A stretch of DNA of 64,000 bases, taken from assembly GCF_022601675.1 (NCBI RefSeq), contig NZ_JAKVIL010000008.1:124001-188000 (forward strand), read 5' to 3'. Within the stretch, counting starts at the first letter, position 1. Every line of letters begins with the position of its first letter. The position numbers were made by a program, and so were the translations under genes. This stretch comes from Ancylobacter gelatini (GTDB taxonomy: Bacteria > Pseudomonadota > Alphaproteobacteria > Rhizobiales > Xanthobacteraceae). Shown in pieces: positions 26,513 through 35,416 of the stretch. The notes under the pieces are model-generated. The model was given only the letters and a program-made list of their open reading frames with translations. It did no database searches and had not been told where the DNA came from.

Positions 26513-26836
26513 ATGAACGCTATCAACGGCGAAGTCCAGGTGCGCGACAACCGCGCCGCCGACCGATTCGAGATCGAGGTCGAGGGTCATCTCGCCTTCG
26601 CCCAGTATGTGCTGGCGCCCGATCACATCATCTTCACGCACACCGAGGTGCCCCCCGAACTCGGCGGGCGCGGCCTTGCCACCAAGCTGGTCGAAGCCGG
26701 CCTTGCCAGCGCGCGCCAGCGCGGGCTGTCGGTCATCCCGCGCTGCTCGGTGTTCGGGCGCTACATGATGAAGCACCCGGAAACCCACGACCTGATGGCG
26801 CCGGAAATCCGCACCACGCTCGGCCTCCCGGTCTGA
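26513..26836 (+). CDS. Small GNAT-like N-acetyltransferase (YjdJ/NATD1 type)
   Basis: A 107-residue protein of the minimal GNAT group. The acetyl-CoA pyrophosphate-binding loop reads PPELGGRGLATKLV (about 45-58), followed by the helix and SVIPRCSVFGRYMMKHPE. It has no additional domain. Function of this group is poorly known. The ATG at 26513 has AAGGAG about 8 bases upstream. An exact EcfG-type promoter 130 bases upstream suggests induction by general stress. Confidence 0.85.
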   Translation: MNAINGEVQVRDNRAADRFEIEVEGHLAFAQYVLAPDHIIFTHTEVPPELGGRGLATKLVEAGLASARQRGLSVIPRCSVFGRYMMKHPETHDLMAPEIRTTLGLPV

Positions 26837-27033
26837 GCCGTACCGAGGTGGGCGCCGGTGCGCCCGCCTCCCTCCACCTGCCGGTCAGGCAGTGTGTCCC
26901 GCGTGCATCGCCGTGGGAAAACCCGTGCGTCCATACCCTTCATTAACGCTGTCTGCCTCACCCTTGGGGCCAACAGACGAGCGGGACCACGTTCCCGTTC
27001 CAGGGTCATTCTCGGCACAGGTTTTCACGTCCC

Positions 27034-29682
27034 ATGCGGTTTCCGGCGAGCCCTTCCGATTCGAGCGACAGCACGTCTTCCGAGCCGACGGGGGCGCCGC
27101 CGCGCGCTCCCGGCTTCCTGTCGCGGGCGAACCCAAAGCCTGCCGCTCCCCCTGCGCCCAAGGTGGCCAGCAAGCCGGCCGCTCCGGCGCCGACCCCGCC
27201 GCGCGCCAAGATGCCGAGCGCGCCGGAGAGCCGCGTCCTGATCCCAAGCTGGCTCCAGCCATTCACCATGCCGTCCAATACCCGCTTCACGCGGACGCCG
27301 GACTATCTGCTCCGCCAGCCCCCGGCCGCCGCCCCCGCGCCGGTTGCCGAGGTCGTGGACGAAACCGCCGCCCCGTCTCGCCAGAGCCAGACCCCGGTGC
27401 TGCGGGTGCCGCCGCGCAAGCCGCCGCTGGGCCCGGCCACCCTGCCGCTGCGCGTCGCCTCCGCCGTGTCGCCGGCACCGGTGAGCGTCGCCATGGAGCC
27501 GCCCGCCTCGCCGGCACAGAGCGGCCCGAGCGACGATACCGCGACCAGCGCCGCCGCGCTGGCGATCGCCGCCGAGCCGGTCAGGGCTGAAACCATCGGC
27601 CTCGCCGCGCCCACCTTCGATTCCGCGGAGCCCCCCTCCTCGATCCAGCGCATTGCCGGCCTGATCCAGCTTGGCTGGGACAGCCCGCCCGTGCCCGCCT
27701 CGCATCAGGACCACTCCCCCGCGCAGGAGCCGGCATGGTCCCCGGAAATGGACATGGTCGCGGCCGACGAGGCCGAGTCCGCCCAGCAGTTCCTGGCCGA
27801 TGACGTCCTTGTCGACGACGACCTTGCGGATGATTTGACCTTCGACGAGAGCTTCACTCCGGAGGCGCTGCTGCATGAGGCCGCCAGCCAGCATGCGGCG
27901 GAGCCCGAGGAGCCCGCCGCACCGGCGCCGGACATGCTGGAGCTGCCCGCCGCGAGCCTTGGCAGCTATGCCGTGGCCGCTGCCGAAGTCTCATTCTCCT
28001 GGCCGGTCTTTACGATCGGCGCCCAGCCCGCCCCGGCGGCCCGCGAACCCGCGCATGTTGCTGCCCCGCCGCGTCCCGCGCAGGCCGCCGCACCGGTGGC
28101 TGCGCCCCTTCCGGCGCCTGAACCGGCGCGTCCCGCTCCCGTCGCCATCGCGCGGCTGGGCGAATACGAATTGCCGCCGCTGGAACTGCTGGCCGAACCG
28201 CCCGGCAGCGAGCCGGACTATGAGCTTTCGGAGGAGTTCCTCGAGCGCAATTCGGTGAAGCTGCAGCAGGTGCTGCATGATTTCGGCGTGCGCGGCGAGA
28301 TCATCGACGCCAATCCCGGCCCGGTGGTGACGCTCTACGAACTGGAGCCGGCGCCCGGCATCAAGTCCTCCCGCGTCATCGGCCTCTCGGCCGACATCGC
28401 CCGCTCCATGAGCGCGATTTCCGCCCGCGTCGCCGTTGTGGAAGGGCGCAACGTCATCGGCATCGAGCTGCCCAACCAGCGCCGCGAGACGGTGTGGCTG
28501 CGCGAAATGCTGGCGAGCCACGAGTTCGATTCCGCGAAGGCCAAGCTCGGCATCGCGCTCGGCAAGACCATCGGCGGCGAGCCGGTGATCGCCGACCTCG
28601 CCCGCATGCCGCACCTGCTGGTCGCCGGCACCACGGGTTCGGGCAAGTCAGTCGCCATCAACACCATGATCCTGAGCCTGCTCTACCGGCACCGCCCGGA
28701 CCAGTGCCGGCTGATCATGATCGACCCCAAAATGCTGGAGCTCTCGGTCTATGAGGGCATCCCGCACCTCCTCACCCCGGTCGTCACCGACCCGAAGAAG
28801 GCCATCGTCGCCCTGAAATGGGCGGTGCGCGAGATGGAGGACCGCTACAAGAAGATGAGCCGCCTCGGCGTGCGCAACATTGATGGCTTCAACGCGCGCG
28901 TGGCAGAAGCGGCGGCCAAGGGCGAGATCATCACCCGCACCGTGCAGACCGGCTTCGACCGGGAGACCGGCCAGATCACCGAGGAGGAGGAGATCATGGA
29001 TCTGTCTCCCCTCCCCTATATCGTGATCGTCGTGGACGAGATGGCCGACCTGATGATGGTCGCCGGCAAGGACATCGAAGGCGCAATCCAGCGCCTCGCC
29101 CAAATGGCCCGCGCCGCCGGCATCCATCTGATCATGGCGACGCAGCGTCCCTCCGTGGACGTCATCACCGGCACCATCAAGGCGAATTTCCCGACACGCA
29201 TCTCGTTCCAGGTGACCTCGAAGATCGACTCGCGGACCATTCTCGGCGAGATGGGCGCGGAGCAACTGCTGGGTCAGGGCGACATGCTCTACATGGCCGG
29301 CGGCGGGCGGATCTCCCGCGTCCACGGCCCGTTCGTCTCCGATCAGGAGGTCGAGCGCGTGGTGGACTATCTCAAGGCGCAGGGCCGGCCGGATTATCTC
29401 GAAGCCGTCACCGCCGAGGAGGACGAGGAACTCCCCGCCGAGGACGAGGCGGTGTTCGACAAGAGCGCGATGGGCGAGGAAGGCGGCGACGTCTATGATC
29501 AGGCCGTAGCCGTCGTCATGCGCGACCGCAAGGCGTCCACGTCCTACATCCAGCGCCGGCTTCAGATCGGCTACAACCGGGCGGCCTCGATCATGGAGCG
29601 CATGGAAAACGAGGGTCTGGTCGGCCCCGCCAACCATGCCGGCAAGCGCGAAATCCTGATGGATTCCCGCAGCGGGCGTTGA
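27034..29682 (+). CDS. ftsK: FtsK/SpoIIIE-type DNA translocase without membrane domain
   Basis: An 882-residue hexameric DNA pump. Residues 1-380 are Ala/Pro-rich, low complexity and acidic in places, with no hydrophobic helix; canonical FtsK has four N-terminal membrane segments. The motor follows: the alpha region begins [19 protein letters not shown], Walker A is [12 protein letters not shown] (about residue 535), Walker [14 protein letters not shown] (about 662). The C-terminal gamma winged helix (about 815-882), [21 protein letters not shown], reads KOPS-like polarity sequences. It may be the second, soluble FtsK paralogue found in several Rhizobiales, or a start-site choice may hide nothing more, since no upstream hydrophobic region exists in this frame. 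Chromosome dimer resolution is the likely role. Confidence 0.88.
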   Translation: MRFPASPSDSSDSTSSEPTGAPPRAPGFLSRANPKPAAPPAPKVASKPAAPAPTPPRAKMPSAPESRVLIPSWLQPFTMPSNTRFTRTPDYLLRQPPAAAPAPVAEVVDETAAPSRQSQTPVLRVPPRKPPLGPATLPLRVASAVSPAPVSVAMEPPASPAQSGPSDDTATSAAALAIAAEPVRAETIGLAAPTFDSAEPPSSIQRIAGLIQLGWDSPPVPASHQDHSPAQEPAWSPEMDMVAADEAESAQQFLADDVLVDDDLADDLTFDESFTPEALLHEAASQHAAEPEEPAAPAPDMLELPAASLGSYAVAAAEVSFSWPVFTIGAQPAPAAREPAHVAAPPRPAQAAAPVAAPLPAPEPARPAPVAIARLGEYELPPLELLAEPPGSEPDYELSEEFLERNSVKLQQVLHDFGVRGEIIDANPGPVVTLYELEPAPGIKSSRVIGLSADIARSMSAISARVAVVEGRNVIGIELPNQRRETVWLREMLASHEFDSAKAKLGIALGKTIGGEPVIADLARMPHLLVAGTTGSGKSVAINTMILSLLYRHRPDQCRLIMIDPKMLELSVYEGIPHLLTPVVTDPKKAIVALKWAVREMEDRYKKMSRLGVRNIDGFNARVAEAAAKGEIITRTVQTGFDRETGQITEEEEIMDLSPLPYIVIVVDEMADLMMVAGKDIEGAIQRLAQMARAAGIHLIMATQRPSVDVITGTIKANFPTRISFQVTSKIDSRTILGEMGAEQLLGQGDMLYMAGGGRISRVHGPFVSDQEVERVVDYLKAQGRPDYLEAVTAEEDEELPAEDEAVFDKSAMGEEGGDVYDQAVAVVMRDRKASTSYIQRRLQIGYNRAASIMERMENEGLVGPANHAGKREILMDSRSGR

Positions 29683-29695
29683 GGGTGCGCCCTCA
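29680..29695. terminator. Hairpin containing both stop codons of convergent genes
   Basis: TGAGGG-TGCG-CCCTCA: the first arm holds the ftsK stop (TGA, 29680-29682) and the second arm holds the stop of the opposite gene (29693-29695). The 6-bp stem is short for a terminator and has no U-tract. Confidence 0.4.
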
Positions 29696-30061
29696 CGCCA
29701 CCAGCGTCGCCCACAGCGTCAGCAGCGCGCCCATCACCACGGCCGCTCCTATGAGGATGGCGATCGACCGTCGGGTGCGGCTGCGCGGGACGGGAGGCCT
29801 GGTGGTAGGCATCTCGCCGGGCATGCTGTCCGCGGCTTCGTCATTATAGGGCCGCCGGTCCTCGCCGGTGGCACCCGGTGCCCGATCCGGGTCGCCCCCC
29901 GTCTCCTGCGCGCGGGCCAGCGCGATCTCGCGCGCGCCGGGCGGCGTGCCGGCGGCCTCGTCGTCCGTGCCCAAAGGGGCCGCCGCCGGATCGGAGAACG
30001 GCACCTTGTCGCCGGTGCGCCCCCGGTCGATGTCGGCACGCAATCGTTCTGCCGTGCTCAT
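29693..30061 (-). CDS. Small tail-anchored hypothetical protein, likely general-stress gene
   Basis: A 122-residue protein I do not recognise by name. Residues 1-95 are hydrophilic, rich in Asp, Pro, Gly and Arg, probably disordered (GDKVPFSDPAAAPLGTDDE); a single hydrophobic helix at about 99-120 ends the protein, so it would be anchored by its C-terminus in the inner membrane. The ATG at 30061 has GGAG 8 bases upstream. The region before it carries an exact GGAAC-N16-CGTT promoter (30099-30123), which suggests control by the EcfG sigma factor. It ends convergently with ftsK. Confidence 0.65.
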   Translation of the reverse strand: MSTAERLRADIDRGRTGDKVPFSDPAAAPLGTDDEAAGTPPGAREIALARAQETGGDPDRAPGATGEDRRPYNDEAADSMPGEMPTTRPPVPRSRTRRSIAILIGAAVVMGALLTLWATLVA

Positions 30062-30098
30062 GCGAAACTCCGCTTTGTTGCAGGTATCTCCTGAGGAG

Positions 30099-30123
30099 AA
30101 CGATGCCGGAGCCGTGCCGTTCC
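30099..30123 (-). promoter_or_regulatory. EcfG-type (general stress) promoter
   Basis: On the minus strand GGAAC (30123-30119), 16 bases, CGTT (30102-30099), an exact match to the general-stress consensus of alphaproteobacteria. The start codon of the small tail-anchored protein lies about 40 bases downstream. Confidence 0.65.
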
Positions 30124-30310
30124 CCGCGTGCGGCACTTTCCCCAGCGTCTTCCGGGTGTCGCGGCCCATGGGTATCCAACTCATCCAAAGATATGCCGTT
30201 TCGGCCCATGCCCCCCTTTCTAAGCGGCGCGCGGGGCATTAGGTGTGAAACGTTTTCGTTCCCTTCAGCGCCCCATGCGCGCCTCCGCCTCCCGGTTGAA
30301 AGGTCCTTTC

Positions 30311-31780
30311 ATGTCCAGCGCCAGCCCTGCCCACAGCTTCCCCGACGTCCTGCTGTTCATTGACGGCGTATGGCGCGAAGGTTCGCGGCACGAGGGCAAG
30401 CCGGCCAGCCAGCCGATCCTCAATCCCGCGACGGAAGAAGAGATCGGCACGCTGCACCACGCCAGCCGCGCGGATCTCGACGATGCGCTCGCCGCCGCCG
30501 AAAAGGGTTTTGCGGTGTGGAAGCGCGTTCCGGCGCATGAGCGCTACAAGCTGATGCGCAAGGCCGCCGAGATCCTGCGCGAGCGCGCCGAGGCCATCTC
30601 GCCGATCCTGACCATGGAACAGGGCAAGCCGCTGCCGGAAGCCCGTGTCGAGACGCTTGCCGCCGCCGACATCATCGACTGGTTCGCCGAAGAAGGCCGC
30701 CGGCAATATGGCCGCGTCATCGCCCCGCGCGCCGAGGGCGTGCACCAGCAGGTGATCCGCGAGCCGGTCGGCGTGGTCGCCGCCTTCACCCCGTGGAACT
30801 TCCCGATCAACCAGGCGGTGCGCAAGATTTCCGCTGCGCTCGCCGCCGGCTGCTCCATCATCCTCAAGGGCCCGGAGGAGACCCCCGCCTCCTGCGCCGC
30901 GCTGATCAAGGCCTATGAGGATGCCGGCATTCCCAAGGGCGTGGTCAATCTGGTCTTCGGTTCGCCGGCGGAGATTTCGTCCTATCTGATCCCGCACCCG
31001 ATCGTGAAGAAGGTGACCTTCACCGGCTCCACCGTGGTCGGCAAGCAGCTCGCCGCGCTCGCGGGCGCTCATATGAAGCGCGTGACCATGGAGCTCGGCG
31101 GCCATGCCCCGGCCGTGGTGTTCGAGGACGCCGATCTCGACCACGCGATCAAGCTGCTCTCGGGCGCCAAGTTCCGCAATGCCGGCCAGGTCTGCGTCTC
31201 GCCGACCCGGCTGCTCGTGCATGAGAACCTCTATGAGCGCTTCGTCGACGGCTTCACCGAAGCGGCGAAGAACGTGAAGGTCGGCGACGGTCTCGACGAG
31301 AGCACCCGCATGGGTCCGCTCGCCAATGCTCGCCGGGTGGATGCGATGGAAGCCCTCACCGCCGACGCCGTGTCCAAGGGCGCGACCCTGCGCACCGGCG
31401 GCGCGCGCATCGGCAATAAGGGCTATTTCTTCCAGCCCACCGTGCTGACCGACCTCGCCGCCGACAGCCGAATCCTCAACGAGGAGCCGTTCGGCCCGAT
31501 CGTGCCGATCATGCCCTTCACCAGCGAGGAAGCGGTGATCGCGGAGGCGAACCGGCTGCCCTACGGCCTCGCCGCCTATGCCTACACCACCTCGCACAAG
31601 CGCGCCGACGAGTTCGCCCGCCGGGTAGAGAGCGGCATGGTGTCGGTCAATCACCACGGCCTCGCTCTGCCGGAAGTGCCGTTCGGCGGCATCAAGGATT
31701 CCGGCTTCGGCTCGGAAGGCGGCATCGAGGCAATGGACGCCTATGTGAACACCAAGTTCGTCACCACGCTCGGGCTGTGA
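30311..31780 (+). CDS. NAD(P)-dependent aldehyde dehydrogenase (succinate-semialdehyde dehydrogenase-like)
   Basis: A 489-residue ALDH. The cofactor-binding part contains FTPWNFPINQ and the TGSTVVGKQ turn; the catalytic glutamate is in MELGGHAP and the catalytic cysteine in GQVCVSPTR. EEPFGPIVPI and PFGGIKDSGFGSEGG complete the family pattern. Length and motifs fit the succinate-/2-oxoglutarate-semialdehyde dehydrogenase group. I start it at the ATG at 30311; in-frame ATGs 22 residues upstream exist but precede a basic stretch outside the family. It is a single-gene unit with a strong terminator after it. The precise aldehyde is not certain. Confidence 0.88.
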   Translation: MSSASPAHSFPDVLLFIDGVWREGSRHEGKPASQPILNPATEEEIGTLHHASRADLDDALAAAEKGFAVWKRVPAHERYKLMRKAAEILRERAEAISPILTMEQGKPLPEARVETLAAADIIDWFAEEGRRQYGRVIAPRAEGVHQQVIREPVGVVAAFTPWNFPINQAVRKISAALAAGCSIILKGPEETPASCAALIKAYEDAGIPKGVVNLVFGSPAEISSYLIPHPIVKKVTFTGSTVVGKQLAALAGAHMKRVTMELGGHAPAVVFEDADLDHAIKLLSGAKFRNAGQVCVSPTRLLVHENLYERFVDGFTEAAKNVKVGDGLDESTRMGPLANARRVDAMEALTADAVSKGATLRTGGARIGNKGYFFQPTVLTDLAADSRILNEEPFGPIVPIMPFTSEEAVIAEANRLPYGLAAYAYTTSHKRADEFARRVESGMVSVNHHGLALPEVPFGGIKDSGFGSEGGIEAMDAYVNTKFVTTLGL

Positions 31781-31806
31781 GCCCCGGGACAGATGGACGG
31801 CAACGT

Positions 31807-31835
31807 CCCCGGAGCGGCGCGCTCCGGGGATTTTT
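31807..31835 (+). terminator. Rho-independent terminator of the aldehyde dehydrogenase gene
   Basis: A perfect 9-bp stem, CCCCGGAGC / GCTCCGGGG, with a 5-base loop, followed by A and TTTTT, starting 27 bases after the stop codon. Confidence 0.88.
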
Positions 31836-31919
31836 ATTCGTCGGCAGCGACGCGCGCCCACTCGGCAGGCACGGAATATTCAGGTACCAAGATAGGGTTC
31901 CCTTCCGTCCGATGCCATC

Positions 31920-32759
31920 ATGGATCTCACCGTCTTCCTGGTCGTCCTCGCCTCGGCCGTGATGCAGGCCGGGTGGAACGTCGCGCTCAAGCTGCGCGTC
32001 GATCCGCTTCAGGCGCTGGTGCTGGTGGTCGTCGGAGCGGGCATCGCGGCGGCGCCATTCGCGCTGTGGTTCGGGCCGCCCGATGCGGCGGTGCTGCCGT
32101 TGATCGCGGCCTCGGTCGCCTGCCACATGGCCTATTATGGCTGCCTTGCCGGCGCCTATGCCCGCGCCGAGCTCGGCCTCGCCTATCCGGTGGCACGCGG
32201 CAGCGCGCTGCTGATGACGGCGGCGGTCGCCATTCTTGTTCTCCATGAGCCGATCGGTGTTCTGGGCGTGGTGGGAATCGCACTGCTGGCGGCCAGCATC
32301 GTTGTGCTGGCCCGCCGCTCGCTCGGCCGGGTTCTGGAGGGGCAGGCGCTGCTGCTCGCCATGGGTTCCGGCGTCGCGATCACCGGCTATACGCTGATCG
32401 ACGGCACGGCCGCCCGCCTTGCCGGCTCCGCCAATGCCTACACTACCTGGCTGTTCGTCTGCGACGCGGTGCTGGTCGGGGCGCTCGTCCTCGCCTCGCC
32501 ACGGCGGCGCGCTGCCGTGATGGCGCCGGGCATGTTCTCGCTCGCCTTATGGGGCGGAACCCTGCTGTTTGTCAGCTACTGGCTTTCGATCTGGGCGATG
32601 ACGCGGGCGCCGATCGGGCTGGTGACGGCGGTGCGGGAATCCAGCGTGCTCGTCGGCGCCCTGATGGCGGTGGTCGTGCTGCATGAGAAGCTCCATGCCG
32701 AGCGCATCGTCGCCGCCTTCCTGGTGGTGGGCGGGCTCGCGCTGATCAAGCTGCATTGA
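31920..32759 (+). CDS. DMT-family (EamA) transporter, first of a tandem pair
   Basis: A 279-residue protein with about ten membrane helices made of two EamA repeats. The segment SYWLSIWAMTRAPIGLVTAVRESSVL near residue 220 (given here as AMTRAPIGLVTAVRE) is shared almost letter for letter with the next gene. EamA proteins export metabolites or amino acids; the substrate is not known. Both genes have the same length and orientation and lie 109 bases apart, so they arose by tandem duplication and have diverged. Confidence 0.85.
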   Translation: MDLTVFLVVLASAVMQAGWNVALKLRVDPLQALVLVVVGAGIAAAPFALWFGPPDAAVLPLIAASVACHMAYYGCLAGAYARAELGLAYPVARGSALLMTAAVAILVLHEPIGVLGVVGIALLAASIVVLARRSLGRVLEGQALLLAMGSGVAITGYTLIDGTAARLAGSANAYTTWLFVCDAVLVGALVLASPRRRAAVMAPGMFSLALWGGTLLFVSYWLSIWAMTRAPIGLVTAVRESSVLVGALMAVVVLHEKLHAERIVAAFLVVGGLALIKLH

Positions 32760-32868
32760 GCACGCGAGGGCCATGTGCTGGCCGCGCTCGGCAGACGGCG
32801 CGCGATGGGTTATAGAGCCGGCTTTCCCTCCCCGCCGGCCCCCGCCGGCCGCGTGACCGACCGGCCCC

Positions 32869-33708
32869 ATGGAACCCAGCGTCTTTCTCGCGGTGCTCGC
32901 CGCCGCCGCCATGCATGCCGGCTGGAACGCGATCCTCAAGATCCGGCTGGACCCGTTCCTCGCCGTGGTGCTGGTCAATGCCGCCTGCGGCATCATCGCC
33001 CTTCCGCCGGCACTCTATTTCGGCCTGCCGGAACTCCATGTCTGGCCGTGGATCATCGCCTCGATCCTGATCCACCTCGTTTATTACCTCACGCTTTCGG
33101 GCGCCTATCGGCTGGCGGATATGGGCCTTGTCTACCCCATCGCCCGCGGCAGCGCGCCGCTGATGACCACGATCCTCTCGCTGCTCCTGCTCGGCGAGGA
33201 TATCGATCTTCAGGGCCTCGGCGGCGTGTTGCTGCTGACGCTCGGCATCCTGTCAATCGCCTGGGGACGTGCCGGGGCGAAATTCGATCGCACCGCGCTG
33301 CGGCTAGCGCTGGTGTGCGGGGTCTCGATCACCGCCTATACGCTGGTCGACGGGCTCGGCGCGCGCTCGGCCGCGAGCCCGCACCTCTATTCCGCCTGGC
33401 TGTTCGTGATGGACAGCATCATGATCACGGCCTTCGCGCTCGCCTGGAAAGGCCCCCGCGCGCTCAAGCCCGTGCTGGGCTTCATCGGGCCGGGCTTTGC
33501 CGGCGGGGCGATGTCGCTATCGGCCTACTGGATCTCGATCTGGGCCATGACGCGGGCGCCCATCGGCCTCGTCGCGGCGGTGCGCGAATCCAGCGTTCTG
33601 TTCGGCGCGGTCATCGCGGTCGTGGTGCTTCGCGAGCCGCTGCGCCGCGAGCGCATCCTCGCCGCCGGGCTGATCGTGGCCGGGCTGATGCTCATCAAGC
33701 TGCACTGA
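32869..33708 (+). CDS. DMT-family (EamA) transporter, second of a tandem pair
   Basis: A 279-residue, ten-helix EamA protein. It matches its upstream neighbour along its whole length: VLAAAAMHAGWNAILK against VLASAVMQAGWNVALK near the N-terminus, AYRLADMGLVYPIARGSA in the middle, and the shared AMTRAPIGLV and RESSVL near the C-terminus. The middle regions differ more, which suggests a changed substrate. Substrate unknown. Confidence 0.85.
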   Translation: MEPSVFLAVLAAAAMHAGWNAILKIRLDPFLAVVLVNAACGIIALPPALYFGLPELHVWPWIIASILIHLVYYLTLSGAYRLADMGLVYPIARGSAPLMTTILSLLLLGEDIDLQGLGGVLLLTLGILSIAWGRAGAKFDRTALRLALVCGVSITAYTLVDGLGARSAASPHLYSAWLFVMDSIMITAFALAWKGPRALKPVLGFIGPGFAGGAMSLSAYWISIWAMTRAPIGLVAAVRESSVLFGAVIAVVVLREPLRRERILAAGLIVAGLMLIKLH

Positions 33709-33746
33709 ATTTCGCGCCATCGGCCGGGCTGTGCTCAATTGGCCCC

Positions 33747-35084
33747 ATGACCGATGCCCGCGCCACGATTCGCTCCACTCCCCAGATGCTGCCGGCCGAT
33801 GCTTTCGCCGGGCCGCTTTCCGTCGTTCAGGACGGCGCGCCGGTGATCATGGTGCTCGGCGGTGCTGGCACGGGCAAGACCACCTTCCTGCATGCGCTGC
33901 GCCGGCATGGCGGCTCGCGGCAAGCGTTTCTGGCGCCTACCGGCGTGGCCGCGCTCCAGCTCGGCGGGCAGACCATCCATTCCTTCTTCGGCCTGCCCCC
34001 GCGCCTGATGGACCCCGAGCAGGTGAAGCCGCGCTCGCAGAAGCGCACGCTGATGAAGAAGCTGGAACGCCTCGTCATCGACGAGATTTCCATGGTGCGC
34101 GCCGATGTACTCGATGCCGTCGACCGTTCCCTGCGGATCGCGCGCGGCAATCCCGAACCGTTCGGCGGCGTGCAGGTGGTGCTCGTCGGCGACTTCCTGC
34201 AATTGCCGCCCGTGGTGCCGACGACAGAGCGCGAGCTGCTCGGACATCTCGGCTATGAGGGGCCCTTCGCGTTCGATGCGCGCGTACTGACCGAGGTCGA
34301 CGTCGCCCGCCTGCCGTTCACCACGGTCTACCGCCAGAGCGACGCCGATTTCGTGGCGCATCTCGCCGCCCTGCGCGCCGGGCGCGGGGTGATGGAGGCC
34401 GTCGACGCGATCAACGCTGCCTCGATGCGTCCCCATCGCGAGGGGCGCATCCCCGTGGTGCTGGCGCCCACAAATACGCGGGTCGACGCCTATAACCGGC
34501 GCGGCATGGAGCAGCTCGCCGATGGCGGGCGGCTCTATGAAGGGCGCAGCGAGGGCGAGTTCGACCTCGCCAATGACCGCCTGCCGGTGCCGGAAGTACT
34601 GACGCTGAAGGTCGGCGCCCGCGTCATGGCGGTGCGCAACGATCCCGAGAAGCAATGGGTGAACGGGTCGGTCGGCACCGTGCTCGGCCTGAGCCCGGAC
34701 CGCGCCTTCGTGCGGCTGGATGCCGGCGGCGTCGCCGAGATCGAGCGCACGAGCTGGGAGCGCATCCGCTACGACTGGGACGAGGCGACCGGAAAGATCG
34801 CCGCCAAGGTGGTCGGCACCTACACCCAAATCCCGCTGGTGCCGGCCTGGGCGGTGACGGTGCACAAGGCACAGGGCCTGACGCTGGAAGACGTGCGCAT
34901 CGACCTCGACACCGGCGCATTCGCGGCGGGGCAGGCCTATGTCGCACTCTCGCGCGCCCGATCGCTCGAAGGGCTGTCGCTGGTGCGCCCGCTGCGGAGT
35001 AGCGACATTCGAATCGACCGCCGCGTCGCCGCGTTCAGCGCCGCTTTCGAGGCCGCTGGCCTTCGTGTCCACAGCGACGGCTGA
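33747..35084 (+). CDS. SF1B DNA helicase, Pif1/RecD-like
   Basis: A 445-residue single-chain helicase. Walker A is VLGGAGTGKTTFLHAL (about residue 34), followed by GVAALQLGGQTIHSFFGL, the Pif1-type motif Ia region; motif II is LVIDEISMVRADVLDAVD, and motif III VLVGDFLQLPPV. The C-terminal UvrD_C_2 segment AVTVHKAQGLTLEDV with YVALSRARSLEGLSL completes it. Pif1-like helicases move 5' to 3' and resolve G-quadruplexes and stalled forks; bacterial copies are often small, as here. No repair-gene neighbours indicate a pathway. Confidence 0.88.
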   Translation: MTDARATIRSTPQMLPADAFAGPLSVVQDGAPVIMVLGGAGTGKTTFLHALRRHGGSRQAFLAPTGVAALQLGGQTIHSFFGLPPRLMDPEQVKPRSQKRTLMKKLERLVIDEISMVRADVLDAVDRSLRIARGNPEPFGGVQVVLVGDFLQLPPVVPTTERELLGHLGYEGPFAFDARVLTEVDVARLPFTTVYRQSDADFVAHLAALRAGRGVMEAVDAINAASMRPHREGRIPVVLAPTNTRVDAYNRRGMEQLADGGRLYEGRSEGEFDLANDRLPVPEVLTLKVGARVMAVRNDPEKQWVNGSVGTVLGLSPDRAFVRLDAGGVAEIERTSWERIRYDWDEATGKIAAKVVGTYTQIPLVPAWAVTVHKAQGLTLEDVRIDLDTGAFAAGQAYVALSRARSLEGLSLVRPLRSSDIRIDRRVAAFSAAFEAAGLRVHSDG

Positions 35085-35098
35085 ACGGTCTTTACATA

Positions 35099-35124
35099 GT
35101 CCATATTGTTGATAGATTATGGAC
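35099..35124. promoter_or_regulatory. Spaced dyad upstream of the mini-gene and Rrf2 gene
   Basis: GTCCATA (35099-35105) and its inverse TATGGAC (35118-35124) are separated by 12 AT-rich bases. It lies 18 bases or less from the mini-gene start and about 300 bases upstream of the Rrf2 gene. A regulator site is likely from its symmetry, but its protein is unknown. Confidence 0.45.
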
Positions 35125-35289
35125 ATGAGAAAGCTCCTCCGCCAGCCCGGCCTGCGCCGCACCCGAGACAAGTTGTTGTTCGCGCTGGCTTACGGCGCGA
35201 TCGCGGCGGCCGTTCTGTTCGGAAATCCGCTGCCCGGCCTGCTGGCGGGAACGCCTCCGATGGCTGCTCTTGAGAACCCGGCACCCTGA
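35125..35289 (+). CDS. Possible 54-residue membrane mini-protein
   Basis: The reading frame starts at ATG 35125 (or ATG 35119) and encodes an N-terminal basic segment (MRKLLRQPGLRRTRDK) followed by one hydrophobic helix (about 17-34, LLFALAYGAIAAAVLF) and a short Pro/Ala tail. No ribosome-binding site is convincing. The organisation basic segment-helix-tail is that of a small inner-membrane protein. It stands just downstream of the dyad at 35099-35124. I do not recognise a family and am not certain it is translated. Confidence 0.35.
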   Translation: MRKLLRQPGLRRTRDKLLFALAYGAIAAAVLFGNPLPGLLAGTPPMAALENPAP

Positions 35290-35416
35290 TATCCGGCGTT
35301 TCGACCGGCAATTCACCGCGACGCGCTGGAAAAAGTCGGCCTGATCTACCATTTATATGGGGAGCTGGCGCCACAGAGCGGGATTCGTCGGCCGTGAGCG
35401 GGATCAGGCGGCGCGC

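Larger units (their letters stand above)
35085..35416. other. 332-base gap with a dyad, a possible mini-gene and the Rrf2 promoter region
   Basis: Contains the inverted repeat at 35099-35124, the possible 54-codon gene at 35125-35289 and about 125 bases ahead of the Rrf2 start in which I see no clear hexamer pair. Confidence 0.5.
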
